DNA of 43,491 nucleotides from Pelagibacteraceae bacterium. Lineage in GTDB: Bacteria; Pseudomonadota; Alphaproteobacteria; HIMB59; GCA-002718135. Below are positions 1 to 9,659 of this stretch, piece by piece. The translations under genes were made by a program, and so were the position numbers. Under the pieces are notes generated by a model, which ran no database searches, had not been told where the DNA came from, and saw only the letters and a list, made by a program, of their open reading frames with translations. Location of the stretch: contig JAGFWP010000012.1 of the NCBI GenBank assembly GCA_017639935.1, forward strand, positions 1-43,491. Reading direction: 5' to 3'. The stretch's first letter is position 1; every line of letters starts with the position of its first letter.

Positions 1-287
1 AAAACATAAAAAATGGAAGAGTAATCAATAACATAAAAAAAAGAATCAATTTTTTTTAATAAATTTTTAAAAATTAAAGTCGTTTGAAAAGATTTTTTTT
101 TTTTATTTTTTAATAAAAGTCCTGGCGAATCAAATATAACAAGTTCTGGTATTTTTTTAAATCTTTCTTCATGCCAATCTCTTGTTGTTCCGCTATCTTC
201 ATGAATAATGTTTGAATTAAATCCTGTTAAAATATTATAAATTGAAGATTTGCCTACATTTGTCCTGCCTATTAATAAAAAATTCAT
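1..287 (-). CDS. der: GTPase Der (EngA), N-terminal fragment cut by window edge
   Basis: This is the first 95 codons of a ribosome-assembly GTPase; the rest lies beyond base 1. Translation on the minus strand begins MNFLLIGRTNVGKSSIYN, a G1/P-loop (GRTNVGKS), followed by a switch region around SGTTRD and a G3 motif DSPG. This matches the first G domain of Der, which in the family carries two tandem G domains and acts in 50S maturation. The start ATG overlaps the TGA stop of the upstream BamB-like gene (ATGA), so the two are probably translationally coupled. The order YfgM-like, BamB-like, Der is the same as in Escherichia coli and supports the call over Era or MnmE. Long T runs fall inside the gene, but the frame stays open. 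Confidence 0.8.
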   Translation of the reverse strand, partial: MNFLLIGRTNVGKSSIYNILTGFNSNIIHEDSGTTRDWHEERFKKIPELVIFDSPGLLLKNKKKKSFQTTLIFKNLLKKIDSFFYVIDYSSIFYV

Positions 288-1543
288 TGTTCAAAAATAG
301 TTGTTTTTCCATTCATTTGAGTGAAAAAAGCAAAATTATCAATAAAATAAATTGATATAATTTCCTTCAATTTTATATTTTGATTAAATAAAACTACACC
401 GCTTATTAAATCAATTTCTAAAATAAGACCGCTGTTAAAAAATATAATAATTCTGTTTTTGTTATTAATAATTTCAACAATTTTTTCATCTTTATCTAAA
501 TATTCATTTAAATCACTTTTCCAAAAAATTTTCTTATTTTTTATATTGTATGCTTTCATAATTTTTTCCTTATCAAGGATAATTAAAGCATTATTGATAA
601 AATTATGAGATAATACATTATCAATTTTATCTTTTTCAATAAGGAAATTATTATTCTGTATGTCAATAGTATACAAATATTTATTATTTTCATAAAATGA
701 TATTAAGTTTTGGAAAGAATGTAGAGTATTACTTGAATCCAATAAATTATGATCATATTGAATTTTAGAAAATAAAGAATCAATATTCTCACCAATTATA
801 GTATCTATTTCTCCCAATCTTCCATTTGATAAATAAAAAAACAAAAGATGATTTTTTGAAACGATATCTCCACCATAAACATTTAGTGGGCTGTCACTTC
901 TATAAATAAACTCCCAATTTATCTTTTCATTAATAGTGTCTACTGAAAGTATTTTATTGCTTAAAATAACTATTATGTTTTCATTATGAATTTTTATTGG
1001 TGTTTTGAGAATGTTATTTAATTCTAATTGCCATATAATATTCCCATTTAAATCAAACTTTATTAAAGTACCTTCAGCATAACCTGCATACAAAAAATTA
1101 TTTAACATTGCGACTGAAGTTGGATGGGAAAATTCAATATTCGAATTAATAGAAATATGATACGTTTCAATATCTTTTTTGTTATTGAGGTCAAAAATTT
1201 TTAAATCAGAGTTGTTATTTAAACCATAAATCTTATCATTAATAATATAAATATTCAGAGGGTTTGAGCTAGGATATTTTACGGAAGAATTGTTTACCGT
1301 TAAAACTTTCTTTAATTCTTGCTCGTTTTTCCATAAAAAATTTATCGATTTAGAATAGTGATCAAAATAATTTTCCTTATAGTTTTTAGATATATTATTA
1401 AATGTTTCAAGATTTTCAAAATCATCTTTTACTGTTAATAAAATAATTTCATCTTTATTTCTGAAATTGTCTAATTTTTGACAAGAAAGAAAAAAAAGGG
1501 GGGTAAATATTATTAATAATTTAATTATATTTTTCAAATTCAT
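284..1543 (-). CDS. bamB: BamB-like outer-membrane assembly lipoprotein (beta-propeller)
   Basis: The 419-residue product starts with a short positive segment, a hydrophobic stretch and a lipobox ending in Cys21 (FFLSC), so it should be a lipoprotein. The rest is rich in repeated blades with patterns such as W-x-x-x-L and G-x-L-x-x-x-D, typical of PQQ-like beta-propellers. BamB is an accessory of the BAM complex that inserts outer-membrane beta-barrels. The identity rests mainly on lipobox, propeller-like repeats, length (E. coli BamB is 392 residues) and its place between YfgM-like and Der genes. The sequence is strongly diverged, as usual in low-GC alphaproteobacteria. It overlaps the upstream gene by 23 bases and der by 4. 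Confidence 0.7.
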   Translation of the reverse strand: MNLKNIIKLLIIFTPLFFLSCQKLDNFRNKDEIILLTVKDDFENLETFNNISKNYKENYFDHYSKSINFLWKNEQELKKVLTVNNSSVKYPSSNPLNIYIINDKIYGLNNNSDLKIFDLNNKKDIETYHISINSNIEFSHPTSVAMLNNFLYAGYAEGTLIKFDLNGNIIWQLELNNILKTPIKIHNENIIVILSNKILSVDTINEKINWEFIYRSDSPLNVYGGDIVSKNHLLFFYLSNGRLGEIDTIIGENIDSLFSKIQYDHNLLDSSNTLHSFQNLISFYENNKYLYTIDIQNNNFLIEKDKIDNVLSHNFINNALIILDKEKIMKAYNIKNKKIFWKSDLNEYLDKDEKIVEIINNKNRIIIFFNSGLILEIDLISGVVLFNQNIKLKEIISIYFIDNFAFFTQMNGKTTIFEQ

Positions 1544-2147
1544 TAATCTTTTTTACTCTTTCCTTTATTGATAAAGAGATTCTATCATCTTTGATAATTT
1601 GCTCATACAAACTATTTATTTTATTAATATTGCCATTATTTACAGACAGAAGAAAAAGTAATTCTAAATGATAACCAGCAAAAGAATCTATCGATTCATC
1701 AATGTAAGTTATAAGTTTATCAATTTTTTCATTATTTATCTTATCAAATAAATTATAAGAGCCATGAACTGCTAGTAAAGTTTTATATAAATTGCCAATG
1801 TTTTTATTATTCAATAACTTAAGATAATCTTCATAGGATTCATTATATTTATTATTATTAATCTTATTGTTAATTAACTCAAGTGATGCCAGTAGGCCAT
1901 AAAAACTTTTAGTTTCTGCTATTTCATTCATATGTCCAATAAAATCCATTTGTGAACTAGAATATTTTGAATCATTATATGCAATACTTAGTTCTAAGAT
2001 TTTTTTATTATTAATAAAAAAATAAATTTGAAATCCTGCAATAATCAGCACAATAATTAAAGCAAAATAAATTATTACTTTTATGTTTTGTTTAATTAAA
2101 TTTTGTATTAATGAAAAAAAATTAACTTTGCTTAGAATTTTATTCAT
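1521..2147 (-). CDS. YfgM-like membrane-anchored TPR protein
   Basis: A 208-residue protein with a cytosolic N-terminus, one membrane helix at about residues 23-46, and a helical remainder that looks like degenerate tetratricopeptide repeats. In proteobacteria this architecture directly upstream of bamB is YfgM, an ancillary protein of the Sec translocon that works with periplasmic chaperones. No catalytic motif is visible. It overlaps the thioredoxin-like gene upstream by 8 bases and bamB downstream by 23 bases, so all three are probably one transcript. The call depends on architecture and gene order rather than sequence identity. Confidence 0.6.
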   Translation of the reverse strand: MNKILSKVNFFSLIQNLIKQNIKVIIYFALIIVLIIAGFQIYFFINNKKILELSIAYNDSKYSSSQMDFIGHMNEIAETKSFYGLLASLELINNKINNNKYNESYEDYLKLLNNKNIGNLYKTLLAVHGSYNLFDKINNEKIDKLITYIDESIDSFAGYHLELLFLLSVNNGNINKINSLYEQIIKDDRISLSIKERVKKINEFEKYN

Positions 2148-2697
2148 TTTTTTTCCATTTTATTGAACAACCAAAACTATTCATTTGTTTTGTCGGACCT
2201 TTATTGGTTAAAACAATCATTTTCATTGCATAAAATAATTCTCTTTTAATTTCTTTGTTATTATTATTCATAGTTTCAGAATCAATCCTTCCACGATAAT
2301 GAAGCTCTAATTTATTATTAAAACCAAAAAAATCAGGCGTACAAACAGCATTAAATTTTTTTGCAACTTCTTGAGTTGAATCATAAAGGTAGGAAAATTC
2401 AAAATTATATTTTTCCGAAAATTTTTTCATATTCTCAAAAGAATCTTCTGGGTAGTTTTCAACATCATTCGACATAATAGCTATTGTACTCACACCTATC
2501 TTTTTTAGTTCTCTTGCTTCAAAACTCAATCTCTCAGCAATAGCAATCACATATGGGCAGTGATTGCAGATGAATACAATAACTGTTCCTTTATCGCCCT
2601 TTAAAGATTGCAGGGTGTGTTTACGATCATCAACTGAAAGCAAATTAAAGTCTTCAGCCTTGATGCCTATTTCAAGTTCTGGAGTTTTTACAGGCAT
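2140..2697 (-). CDS. Thioredoxin-fold protein with CNHC motif (AhpC/TSA-like)
   Basis: The 185-residue protein has a thioredoxin fold with the redox motif CNHCPYV (Cys44 and Cys47) after a beta-strand (GTVIVFI), and a cis-Pro-like region near VCTPDFFGF. This CNHCPYV type is common in bacteria as a cytosolic thioredoxin or peroxiredoxin-like protein of unknown substrate. No signal peptide is seen, so it is probably cytoplasmic. It lies downstream of guaA with a 106-base gap, then overlaps the YfgM-like gene. The gap could hold its own promoter; none was clear. The specific physiological role cannot be told from sequence. Confidence 0.75.
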   Translation of the reverse strand: MPVKTPELEIGIKAEDFNLLSVDDRKHTLQSLKGDKGTVIVFICNHCPYVIAIAERLSFEARELKKIGVSTIAIMSNDVENYPEDSFENMKKFSEKYNFEFSYLYDSTQEVAKKFNAVCTPDFFGFNNKLELHYRGRIDSETMNNNNKEIKRELFYAMKMIVLTNKGPTKQMNSFGCSIKWKKNE

Positions 2698-2803
2698 ATA
2701 TTATATTGGTTTATTAATTTAATGAATTCTCTATCACTTGATTAAAAAATTAACAATTCCAATCTATTTTTTTCAAAAAAAAATTAAGCAATATCTAATC
2801 TTG

Positions 2804-4351
2804 TTACTCCCACTCAATTGTTCCCGGCGGTTTTGATGTAAAATCATAAAGTACTCTATTGACACCTTCAACTTGATTAATAATTCTACTGGAAATTTCA
2901 GTAAATTCTTTCTTACTAAATAAGTAGAAATCAGCAGTCATTCCATCAACTGAAGTCACTGCACGTAATGAGCAACAGAAATTATAAGTTCTTTCATCCC
3001 CCATTACTCCAACAGACTTTGTTGGTAAAAGTACTGCAAAAGCTTGCCAAATTTTATTGTATAATTTTTTTTCTTTTAAAAAATTAATATAAACAGAATC
3101 AATATTTTGAAGTAATTTAATCTTTTTTTTATTGATTTTTCCAGGTATTCTAATAGCGAGCCCCGGGCCTGGAAAAGGGTGGCGTTTTATAAGATTGTTG
3201 TCTAATCCTAATTTTTTTCCTACCTCTCTTACTTCGTCTTTAAACAATTCTCTTAATGGTTCAATAATTTTTAGTTTCATTCTTTTTGGCAATCCTCCGA
3301 CATTATGATGGGTTTTAATTTTTGCTGTTGGCCCACCAAAAAATGGAATGCTCTCAATTACATCAGGATAAAGGGTTCCTTGCGCTAAAAATTTAACATT
3401 ATCAATCTTAGCTGCCTCCTTATTAAAAACTTCAATAAATGTTTGACCAATTATTTTTCTTTTCTTTTCTGGATCCTTAGTCAATTTTAGGTTTTTAAAA
3501 AAAATTCTTGATGCATCTATTGTTATAAATCGTTTTTTAAATTTATCTGTATAATAATCAGCAACTTCATTAGCTTCATCTTTTCTTAAAAAACCATGAT
3601 TAACAAAAATACAATATAAGTTACTGCCAATAGCCTTATGTAGTAAATGCGCAGTTACTGATGAATCAACTCCTCCGGATAACCCACAAATAACATTATC
3701 TTGTTTAACAATTTTTTTTATTTCTTGTATTTTCCTATCTATAAAATCATCAATGATCCAATTATGTTTAATTTTACAAATATTAAATACAAAGTTTTTA
3801 ATAAGATTTTGACCATATTTTGTATGATGAACTTCTGGATGAAATTGTAAACCAAAAATTTTTTCTTTTTTACTTTCAACTATAGAGATTATATTATTAT
3901 TTGATTTAGCTATTATTCGAAAATTTTTTGGAACAAATGAAATACTGTCACCATGAGACATCCAAACATTTGGGGATTTATCAACCCATTCCTTTGGTAA
4001 AATTTCTGATGAACGTAATATCTTTAATTTAGCATGACCGTATTCTCTGCTTATAGATTTTTTTATTTTGCCACCATTAGCGTTTATTAACAATTGTAAT
4101 CCATAACAAATTCCCAAAATAGGTTTTGATATAAATTTTATGCATTTGGGAATATGCGGGGAACCTTTGTCTAGTGTAGAATTCGGTCCACCTGATAGAA
4201 TAATACCGTTTGGTTTGAGCGTTTTTAAAAGTTTGAGGCTGATCTTATTATAAGGATGTATTTCACAGTAAACATTATATTCCCTAATTTTTCTTGCTAT
4301 AAGTTGAGTGTATTGAGAGCCATAATCAATAATTAAAATTCCTCCCTGCAT
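2804..4351 (-). CDS. guaA: GMP synthase (glutamine-hydrolysing)
   Basis: Converts XMP to GMP using ATP and glutamine, the last step of guanine nucleotide synthesis. The 515-residue protein has the class I glutamine amidotransferase domain first, with Cys82 in GICYG and His171/Glu173 in FHPEVHH completing the triad. The ATP pyrophosphatase domain follows with the PP-loop SGGVDSS at 225-231, then the dimerisation domain. It ends with the canonical PPGTIEWE. Length is normal for the family. It starts 13 bases after the rlmE stop, which suggests cotranscription from the rlmE promoter. No purine riboswitch is visible upstream. Confidence 0.97.
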   Translation of the reverse strand: MQGGILIIDYGSQYTQLIARKIREYNVYCEIHPYNKISLKLLKTLKPNGIILSGGPNSTLDKGSPHIPKCIKFISKPILGICYGLQLLINANGGKIKKSISREYGHAKLKILRSSEILPKEWVDKSPNVWMSHGDSISFVPKNFRIIAKSNNNIISIVESKKEKIFGLQFHPEVHHTKYGQNLIKNFVFNICKIKHNWIIDDFIDRKIQEIKKIVKQDNVICGLSGGVDSSVTAHLLHKAIGSNLYCIFVNHGFLRKDEANEVADYYTDKFKKRFITIDASRIFFKNLKLTKDPEKKRKIIGQTFIEVFNKEAAKIDNVKFLAQGTLYPDVIESIPFFGGPTAKIKTHHNVGGLPKRMKLKIIEPLRELFKDEVREVGKKLGLDNNLIKRHPFPGPGLAIRIPGKINKKKIKLLQNIDSVYINFLKEKKLYNKIWQAFAVLLPTKSVGVMGDERTYNFCCSLRAVTSVDGMTADFYLFSKKEFTEISSRIINQVEGVNRVLYDFTSKPPGTIEWE

Positions 4352-4364
4352 TATTAAAAGATCA

Positions 4365-4955
4365 TTAAACGATAAAATTTTCTGCTACAATGAATATTTC
4401 AGATGATTCATCTCTTGACGACTTGGGCTTGAAATAAGAAACTTTTTTATATTGTTTTTTTAACTGATATATAATATTTTTTTCTTCAGAACCTTTCCAA
4501 ATTTTAAAAACAAAATTACTTTTTGGTGAACTTATATCTCCAAGAATAAATATAACATCTTGAATAATAGAAGTTATTTTTAGATGATCAGTTGATTGAT
4601 GACCGGTGGTATTTGGAGCCATATCAGATAAAATTAGATCATATTTTTTATTGAATGATTTGAAAATATATTGGAAAAAATCTTGTCTGTAAAAATTAAT
4701 ATTTTCATTTTTATATTTCATCGCCAATAAATCAAAAGCATCTATTTTAGATTGTTTATTTAATTCACAAATTACTTGAGACCAACCTCCTGGCGATGAT
4801 CCCAATTCAAGAATATTTCTTGATTTAACAATTAATTTATACTTATTTTCTATTTGAATTAATTTAAAGGCAGATCTGGAAACATATCCTTGTGACTTAG
4901 CTTTTTTTATATAAGTATCTTTTAATCGTCTTTTCAGCCAAATATTGGATTTCAT
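4365..4955 (-). CDS. rlmE: 23S rRNA (uridine-2'-O-)-methyltransferase RlmE (FtsJ/RrmJ)
   Basis: A SAM-dependent methyltransferase of the RrmJ family, expected to modify the 23S rRNA A-loop (U2552 in E. coli). The 196-residue sequence has the family start KSQGYVSRSAFKL, the SAM motif LELGSSPGGWSQ (50-60) and LSDMAPNTTGH. By alignment with E. coli K38-D124-K164-E199, the catalytic tetrad is Lys31, Asp111, Lys151 and Glu186. It is the first gene of the minus-strand run toward guaA and diverges from the efflux operon across 66 bases. Confidence 0.93.
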   Translation of the reverse strand: MKSNIWLKRRLKDTYIKKAKSQGYVSRSAFKLIQIENKYKLIVKSRNILELGSSPGGWSQVICELNKQSKIDAFDLLAMKYKNENINFYRQDFFQYIFKSFNKKYDLILSDMAPNTTGHQSTDHLKITSIIQDVIFILGDISSPKSNFVFKIWKGSEEKNIIYQLKKQYKKVSYFKPKSSRDESSEIFIVAENFIV

Positions 4956-5021
4956 ATTAAAAATACATGTTGTTTTTTTTCTTTAAAAAAAATATATACC
5001 CGAATTAACTTCTCAATCCAG

Positions 5022-6254
5022 ATGAAAAAATCAATAATAGTAGCTTTATTAATATTAATTCTTGTCATTGCCTGGTTCTTGTCAGGCTATTTCCTAGAAA
5101 GCAATAATTATAGTAAAGTAGATTTGGACAATAACGATAACAAAGTTGAAAAAAATTCAAACACGACTGATATCAATAAAATTCAAGTTGAAATTTTATT
5201 ATCAAACACAAAAGAAATAGGTCAAACCATTGTATTGCAAGGGCAATCATTATTTAACAGATTTATTGATATAAAATCAGAAACAACAGGCAATATTACA
5301 AAAAAGAATTTTATAAGAGGAGATACAGTTCATAAAAATGATTTGTTAATAGAAATATCAATTGAAGATAGAAATGAACTTCTTAATAGTTTTAATAAAG
5401 AGCTCAGCAGAATAGAAAAAGAAGTTGATTTAAACAAAGAAAAAAAAGAAAATAATATTTTAAAAGCAAATGAACAAATCAATCTATATCAAATTGAATA
5501 CAACTCAGCTAAAAAATTATTAGATAAGGGTTTGGGTTCAGAATCCAAGCTGAGTTTAGCTACTTTAAACTTAACTCAAGCCAAGGCAAATTTAAAAGAG
5601 ATAGATATTAATTTTCAATCTCAATCCATAAACTTAGAATCTCAACTAGAAAATATCAGATCAAAAATAAAAAATATAAAACTTGATATAGAAAATACTA
5701 AAATCTTAACTCCTTTTGGTGGAATAATTGAATCCAACTACGTTGAAGAAGGCACCTATGTTAGACCTGGAGATATGATTGTCAAAATTGTTGATTTAAA
5801 TCCTATTAAAATACAAGGTTATATATCTGAATCAGATGTTAATAAAATAAAAATAGGAAAAACAGCAAATATAGAAATATCTAATTCACTAAAAAAGAAT
5901 GGCATAATAACCTTTATTTCACCAGTTGCTGAGACTAGTACAAGAACTTTTGAATTCATAATTGAGGCAAATAATGATGACTTGCTATTCAAAAGTGGTC
6001 AAACCACAACTATTTCTATTGATATAAATTCTGTTAATGCTCATAAAATTTCACCTTCAATCTTAACTTTGCAAGATGACGGGAGCGTTGGTATAAAAGT
6101 TTTAAACAATAATAATAAAGTTATTTTTTATCCTATCGAAAAAGTCAAGGACACTATTGATGGAATGTGGGTTACCGGTCTTCCTGATCAAGTCAGGATA
6201 ATAGTTACCGGGCAAGAATATGTGACTGAAGGGCAAATTGTTGAAATTCAATAA
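5022..6254 (+). CDS. RND efflux periplasmic adaptor (HlyD/AcrA-like membrane fusion protein)
   Basis: A 410-residue adaptor linking an inner-membrane RND pump to an outer-membrane channel. It has an N-terminal membrane anchor (about residues 4-23) without a lipobox. A split lipoyl/barrel-sandwich domain (roughly 85-115 and 229-262, second half containing TPFGGIIESNYVEEGTYV) is interrupted by a Lys/Glu-rich coiled-coil hairpin near 120-225. A beta-barrel and C-terminal membrane-proximal domain follow. It is 9 bases upstream of the RND permease gene, forming a two-gene operon. No outer-membrane channel gene is present in the window, so a shared TolC-type protein elsewhere is assumed. Substrate is unknown. 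Confidence 0.9.
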   Translation: MKKSIIVALLILILVIAWFLSGYFLESNNYSKVDLDNNDNKVEKNSNTTDINKIQVEILLSNTKEIGQTIVLQGQSLFNRFIDIKSETTGNITKKNFIRGDTVHKNDLLIEISIEDRNELLNSFNKELSRIEKEVDLNKEKKENNILKANEQINLYQIEYNSAKKLLDKGLGSESKLSLATLNLTQAKANLKEIDINFQSQSINLESQLENIRSKIKNIKLDIENTKILTPFGGIIESNYVEEGTYVRPGDMIVKIVDLNPIKIQGYISESDVNKIKIGKTANIEISNSLKKNGIITFISPVAETSTRTFEFIIEANNDDLLFKSGQTTTISIDINSVNAHKISPSILTLQDDGSVGIKVLNNNNKVIFYPIEKVKDTIDGMWVTGLPDQVRIIVTGQEYVTEGQIVEIQ

Positions 6255-6263
6255 TTTAATTTT

Positions 6264-9200
6264 ATGAATATTATTGATTATGCAATTTCCCACTCAAGAG
6301 TAATTTTAGGAATACTTATATTTGTCCTTGTAACTGGAACTTTTTCTTACCTCAACATACCAAAAGAAGCGGCTCCTGATGTAAACATTCCTTTTATTTA
6401 CATTTCCCTTTCTCAAAAAGGCATATCTCCAGACGATTCAGAAAGACTTTTAGTTAAACCTATTGAGGACGAAGTCAAAACTGTTGAAGGTGTCAAAGAA
6501 GTCAGATCAACCTCTTATAGTGGAGGTGGCAATGTCCTATTAGAATTTAATCCAGGTTTTGATGCCGATAAGGCCATAGTAGATGTGAGGGAAAAAGTTG
6601 ACAAAGCAAAAGGTGATTTACCTAATGAAGCTGATGAGCCAACAGTAAATGAAGTAAATGTCAGTGCTTTTCCTATATTATTAATTTCTTTAAGTGGTGA
6701 TTTGCCTGATAGAGCTCTTCAGGATTTAGCTGAATATTTACAAGAAGAAATTGAAACTATACCAAGTGTTTTGGAAGCTAAAATTGGAGGAAAGAGAAAA
6801 GAACAAGTTGACATCATAATAGATGTGAGGGCCGTAGAAGGATATGGCATAAATTTAAACACACTAATTAACATAGTTAAGCAGAACAATATGATGGTAT
6901 CTGCTGGTGAGCAAGATACTGGTGATGGAAGTTTCGCTATCAAAGTTCCCGGGCTTTTTGAAAATTTGAATGATGTTCTTGATACTCCAATTAAATCTTT
7001 TGGTGACTCTGTGATTACATTCAGAGACATTGCAAAAGTTAAAAGAACTTTTGAAGATAGGAAATCATATGCTAGAGTCAATGGAAAAAATTCTGTAACT
7101 ATTGAAGTTTCAAAAAGGGTTGGAGAAAATATCATTGATACTGTAGATCAAGTTAAAAAAATAGTTAATGAAGCAAAAAAACCCTTCCCAAAAAATGTAA
7201 AGATATCATTTAGTCAGGATACTTCAAAATATATAAAAGACATGTTAGGCAGTTTGCAAAATAATGTCATTGCTGCAGTAATTTTAGTATTAATAATCAT
7301 TTTGGGTACTCTTGGAATACGTTCTGGTTTTTTAGTAGGCGTATCCATACCAGGTTCTTTTTTATCGGGTGTTCTAGCTCTTTCTACAATGGGTTACACA
7401 ATGAATATGGTTGTTTTATTCGCTTTAATCTTATCAGTTGGTCTCCTTGTGGATGGAGCTATCGTAGTAGTTGAATACGCTGATCGTAAAATTAATGAAG
7501 GACTTACAATCACAAAATCTTTTTCTTTAGCTTCAAAAAAAATGGCCCTGCCTATAATAGCTTCTACAGCAACAACACTAGCTGCTTTTTTACCTCTCAT
7601 ATTTTGGCCTGGTTTAGCCGGTGAGTTTATGAAATATCTTCCAATTACACTTATTTGCGTTTTAACTTCTTCCCTTTTTATGGCTCTTCTTTTTGTTCCT
7701 GTTGTGGGAAGCTCAACAGCTACTATCGTTAAAATTTTACTGCAAATAATGATACCTTTAATTATATCTCTTATAGTATTTAATTTGTTAATAATTGGAA
7801 AAAATTACATTCCGGAATTAAGCTTTATAAACGCCTTCATTATTTTATTAAATTATCTTTTACCAATTATTATATTTATATTTACCTCTATAAAAATCAT
7901 ACCTTTTGCAAATAAAATCAAAATATCATTGAATGCTCCAGTCAAAACAATTTCACAAACAGCTGTGGTGTTATCTTCTGAAAATAAAATATCGCCTCTT
8001 GAACTCACTGGCTTCACAGGATTTTATGCCAGACAAATTAACAAATTATTATTTCACCCTACTAAAGTATTAATTACAGTATTATTGATAATAGCTAGTA
8101 TTCAGTTTTTATATTCAAAATTTGGTAGTGGGATTCAATTCTTTCCTGAAGTTGAACCTGATCTTTCAAAAATAGTTATTTATGCACGAGGAAATTTATC
8201 TGTAGAAGAAAAAAATCATTATGTCTCTAGAGTAGAAAATCTAATATTAGACACTCAAAAAAATAAAAAAGAATTTAAAAATATATATTCTAAAAGTGGA
8301 AATGTTTCTGAACAATCAGAAAGTTCTGAAGATTTTATTGGATCAGTTTCACTAGAATATGTTGATATAGAAAAAAGAAGACCATCTAAAATAATTTTAA
8401 AAGAAATCTTAGAAAAAACGAAGGTAATAAACGGCATAAAAGTTGAAACTCGAGAACAAGAAGCTGGCCCCCCAAGTGGTAAACCGATAAATATTAGATT
8501 AACTTCACAAAATAGAAATTTATTATTTTCAGAAGCATCTAGACTTAAAGAATTTATGGATAATTATCCTGGACTTGTAAATATTGAAGATAATCTACCT
8601 GCTCCGGGAATAGAATGGGAAATTAGAGTTAATAGAAAACAAGCTTCAAAATTTAATGCTAATATTTCAAGCATTGGCAATGTTATTAAATTATCTACAA
8701 ATGGTATTAAATTAGGCGAATATAGGCCTGATGATACGAGTGAAAGCATCCCTATTTATTTAAGATATCCTCAAGAAGGAAGAACATTAGACATACTTCA
8801 GAACTTAAGGGTGAGTACCCAGAGTGGTTTAGTGCCAATTTCAAATTTTGTTGAAATTGTCCCCAAAAATAGAACTGGAAACATTGTAAGAATTGATTCT
8901 AAAAACGCTATTAATATTAAAACCGATGTAGATATAGGCATCTTCGCTGATAGCAAAATGAAAGAACTTGAATACGTCCTAGGTCTTACTTCTGTTAAAC
9001 CCTCTTTCAGGGGAAAGGAAATAAATAATATACCAACTTTTAATTTAAACAACAATGTAAGGGTAAAATTAACTGGTGAAAGTGAAGATCAAAAAGAAGC
9101 CCAAGCTTTTTTATCTAAGGCTTTTGGTGTAGCTTTGTTTTTAATGTTAATGGTTTTACTTTTGCAATTTAATAGTTTTTATAGCAGTTTTTTAATTTTA

Positions 9201-9659
9201 TTTGCTGTAGTAATGTCTACTACAGGAGTTCTAATTGGATTAATGGTAACTGGACAAGCTTTTAGCATTGTTATGACTGGAGTTGGAGTTATAGCCCTTG
9301 CGGGTATTGTTGTTAATAATAACATAATTTTAATCGACACATTTGACTCTTTAAAAAAGCAAATGTCTTCAACTAGAGAAGCAATAGTTAAGACAGGTGC
9401 ACAAAGATTAAGACCTGTACTATTAACAACATTAACAACTGTTTTAGGTCTGCTTCCAATGGTAACTATGACTAATGTTAATTTCTTCACTAGACAAATA
9501 AAGATTGGAACCCAAGATACTCAATGGTGGGTACAACTATCAACAGCCATAGTGTTTGGTTTAATTTTTGCTACAATATTAACCTTGGTTGTTACCCCTT
9601 CATTATTAATGCTAAGAGAAAATTTTATGTCGTGGTATCAAAAAAAAATAAGTTCTTAG
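6264..9659 (+). CDS. RND efflux transporter permease (AcrB/HAE1-like)
   Basis: A 1131-residue proton-driven exporter. Recognisable parts are TM1 and the first porter domain (IPKEAAPDVNIPFIYIS), the TM4 segment GLLVDGAIVVVEYADR, and the TM10 segment AGIVVNNNIILID. Relative to AcrB, one of the two TM4 aspartates (D407/D408) is replaced by glycine, and the TM10 lysine (K940) is not conserved. Many non-AcrB RND subfamilies share this pattern. It is longer than the usual 1020-1050 residues because of an insert at about residues 478-588 between TM6 and TM7, with two added hydrophobic stretches. Its last bases overlap the convergent pssA by 4. Confidence 0.93.
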   Translation: MNIIDYAISHSRVILGILIFVLVTGTFSYLNIPKEAAPDVNIPFIYISLSQKGISPDDSERLLVKPIEDEVKTVEGVKEVRSTSYSGGGNVLLEFNPGFDADKAIVDVREKVDKAKGDLPNEADEPTVNEVNVSAFPILLISLSGDLPDRALQDLAEYLQEEIETIPSVLEAKIGGKRKEQVDIIIDVRAVEGYGINLNTLINIVKQNNMMVSAGEQDTGDGSFAIKVPGLFENLNDVLDTPIKSFGDSVITFRDIAKVKRTFEDRKSYARVNGKNSVTIEVSKRVGENIIDTVDQVKKIVNEAKKPFPKNVKISFSQDTSKYIKDMLGSLQNNVIAAVILVLIIILGTLGIRSGFLVGVSIPGSFLSGVLALSTMGYTMNMVVLFALILSVGLLVDGAIVVVEYADRKINEGLTITKSFSLASKKMALPIIASTATTLAAFLPLIFWPGLAGEFMKYLPITLICVLTSSLFMALLFVPVVGSSTATIVKILLQIMIPLIISLIVFNLLIIGKNYIPELSFINAFIILLNYLLPIIIFIFTSIKIIPFANKIKISLNAPVKTISQTAVVLSSENKISPLELTGFTGFYARQINKLLFHPTKVLITVLLIIASIQFLYSKFGSGIQFFPEVEPDLSKIVIYARGNLSVEEKNHYVSRVENLILDTQKNKKEFKNIYSKSGNVSEQSESSEDFIGSVSLEYVDIEKRRPSKIILKEILEKTKVINGIKVETREQEAGPPSGKPINIRLTSQNRNLLFSEASRLKEFMDNYPGLVNIEDNLPAPGIEWEIRVNRKQASKFNANISSIGNVIKLSTNGIKLGEYRPDDTSESIPIYLRYPQEGRTLDILQNLRVSTQSGLVPISNFVEIVPKNRTGNIVRIDSKNAINIKTDVDIGIFADSKMKELEYVLGLTSVKPSFRGKEINNIPTFNLNNNVRVKLTGESEDQKEAQAFLSKAFGVALFLMLMVLLLQFNSFYSSFLILFAVVMSTTGVLIGLMVTGQAFSIVMTGVGVIALAGIVVNNNIILIDTFDSLKKQMSSTREAIVKTGAQRLRPVLLTTLTTVLGLLPMVTMTNVNFFTRQIKIGTQDTQWWVQLSTAIVFGLIFATILTLVVTPSLLMLRENFMSWYQKKISS

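Noticed and set aside
1-120. Long A/T homopolymers suggesting a frameshift in der
   Set aside because: The Der frame stays open through all runs up to the window edge and motif spacing is sensible.
6719-7135. Antisense open frame of 138 codons inside the RND permease gene (others at 8798-9055 and 9179-9490)
   Set aside because: These are mirror frames of a well-conserved gene; no motifs, starts or spacing support them.
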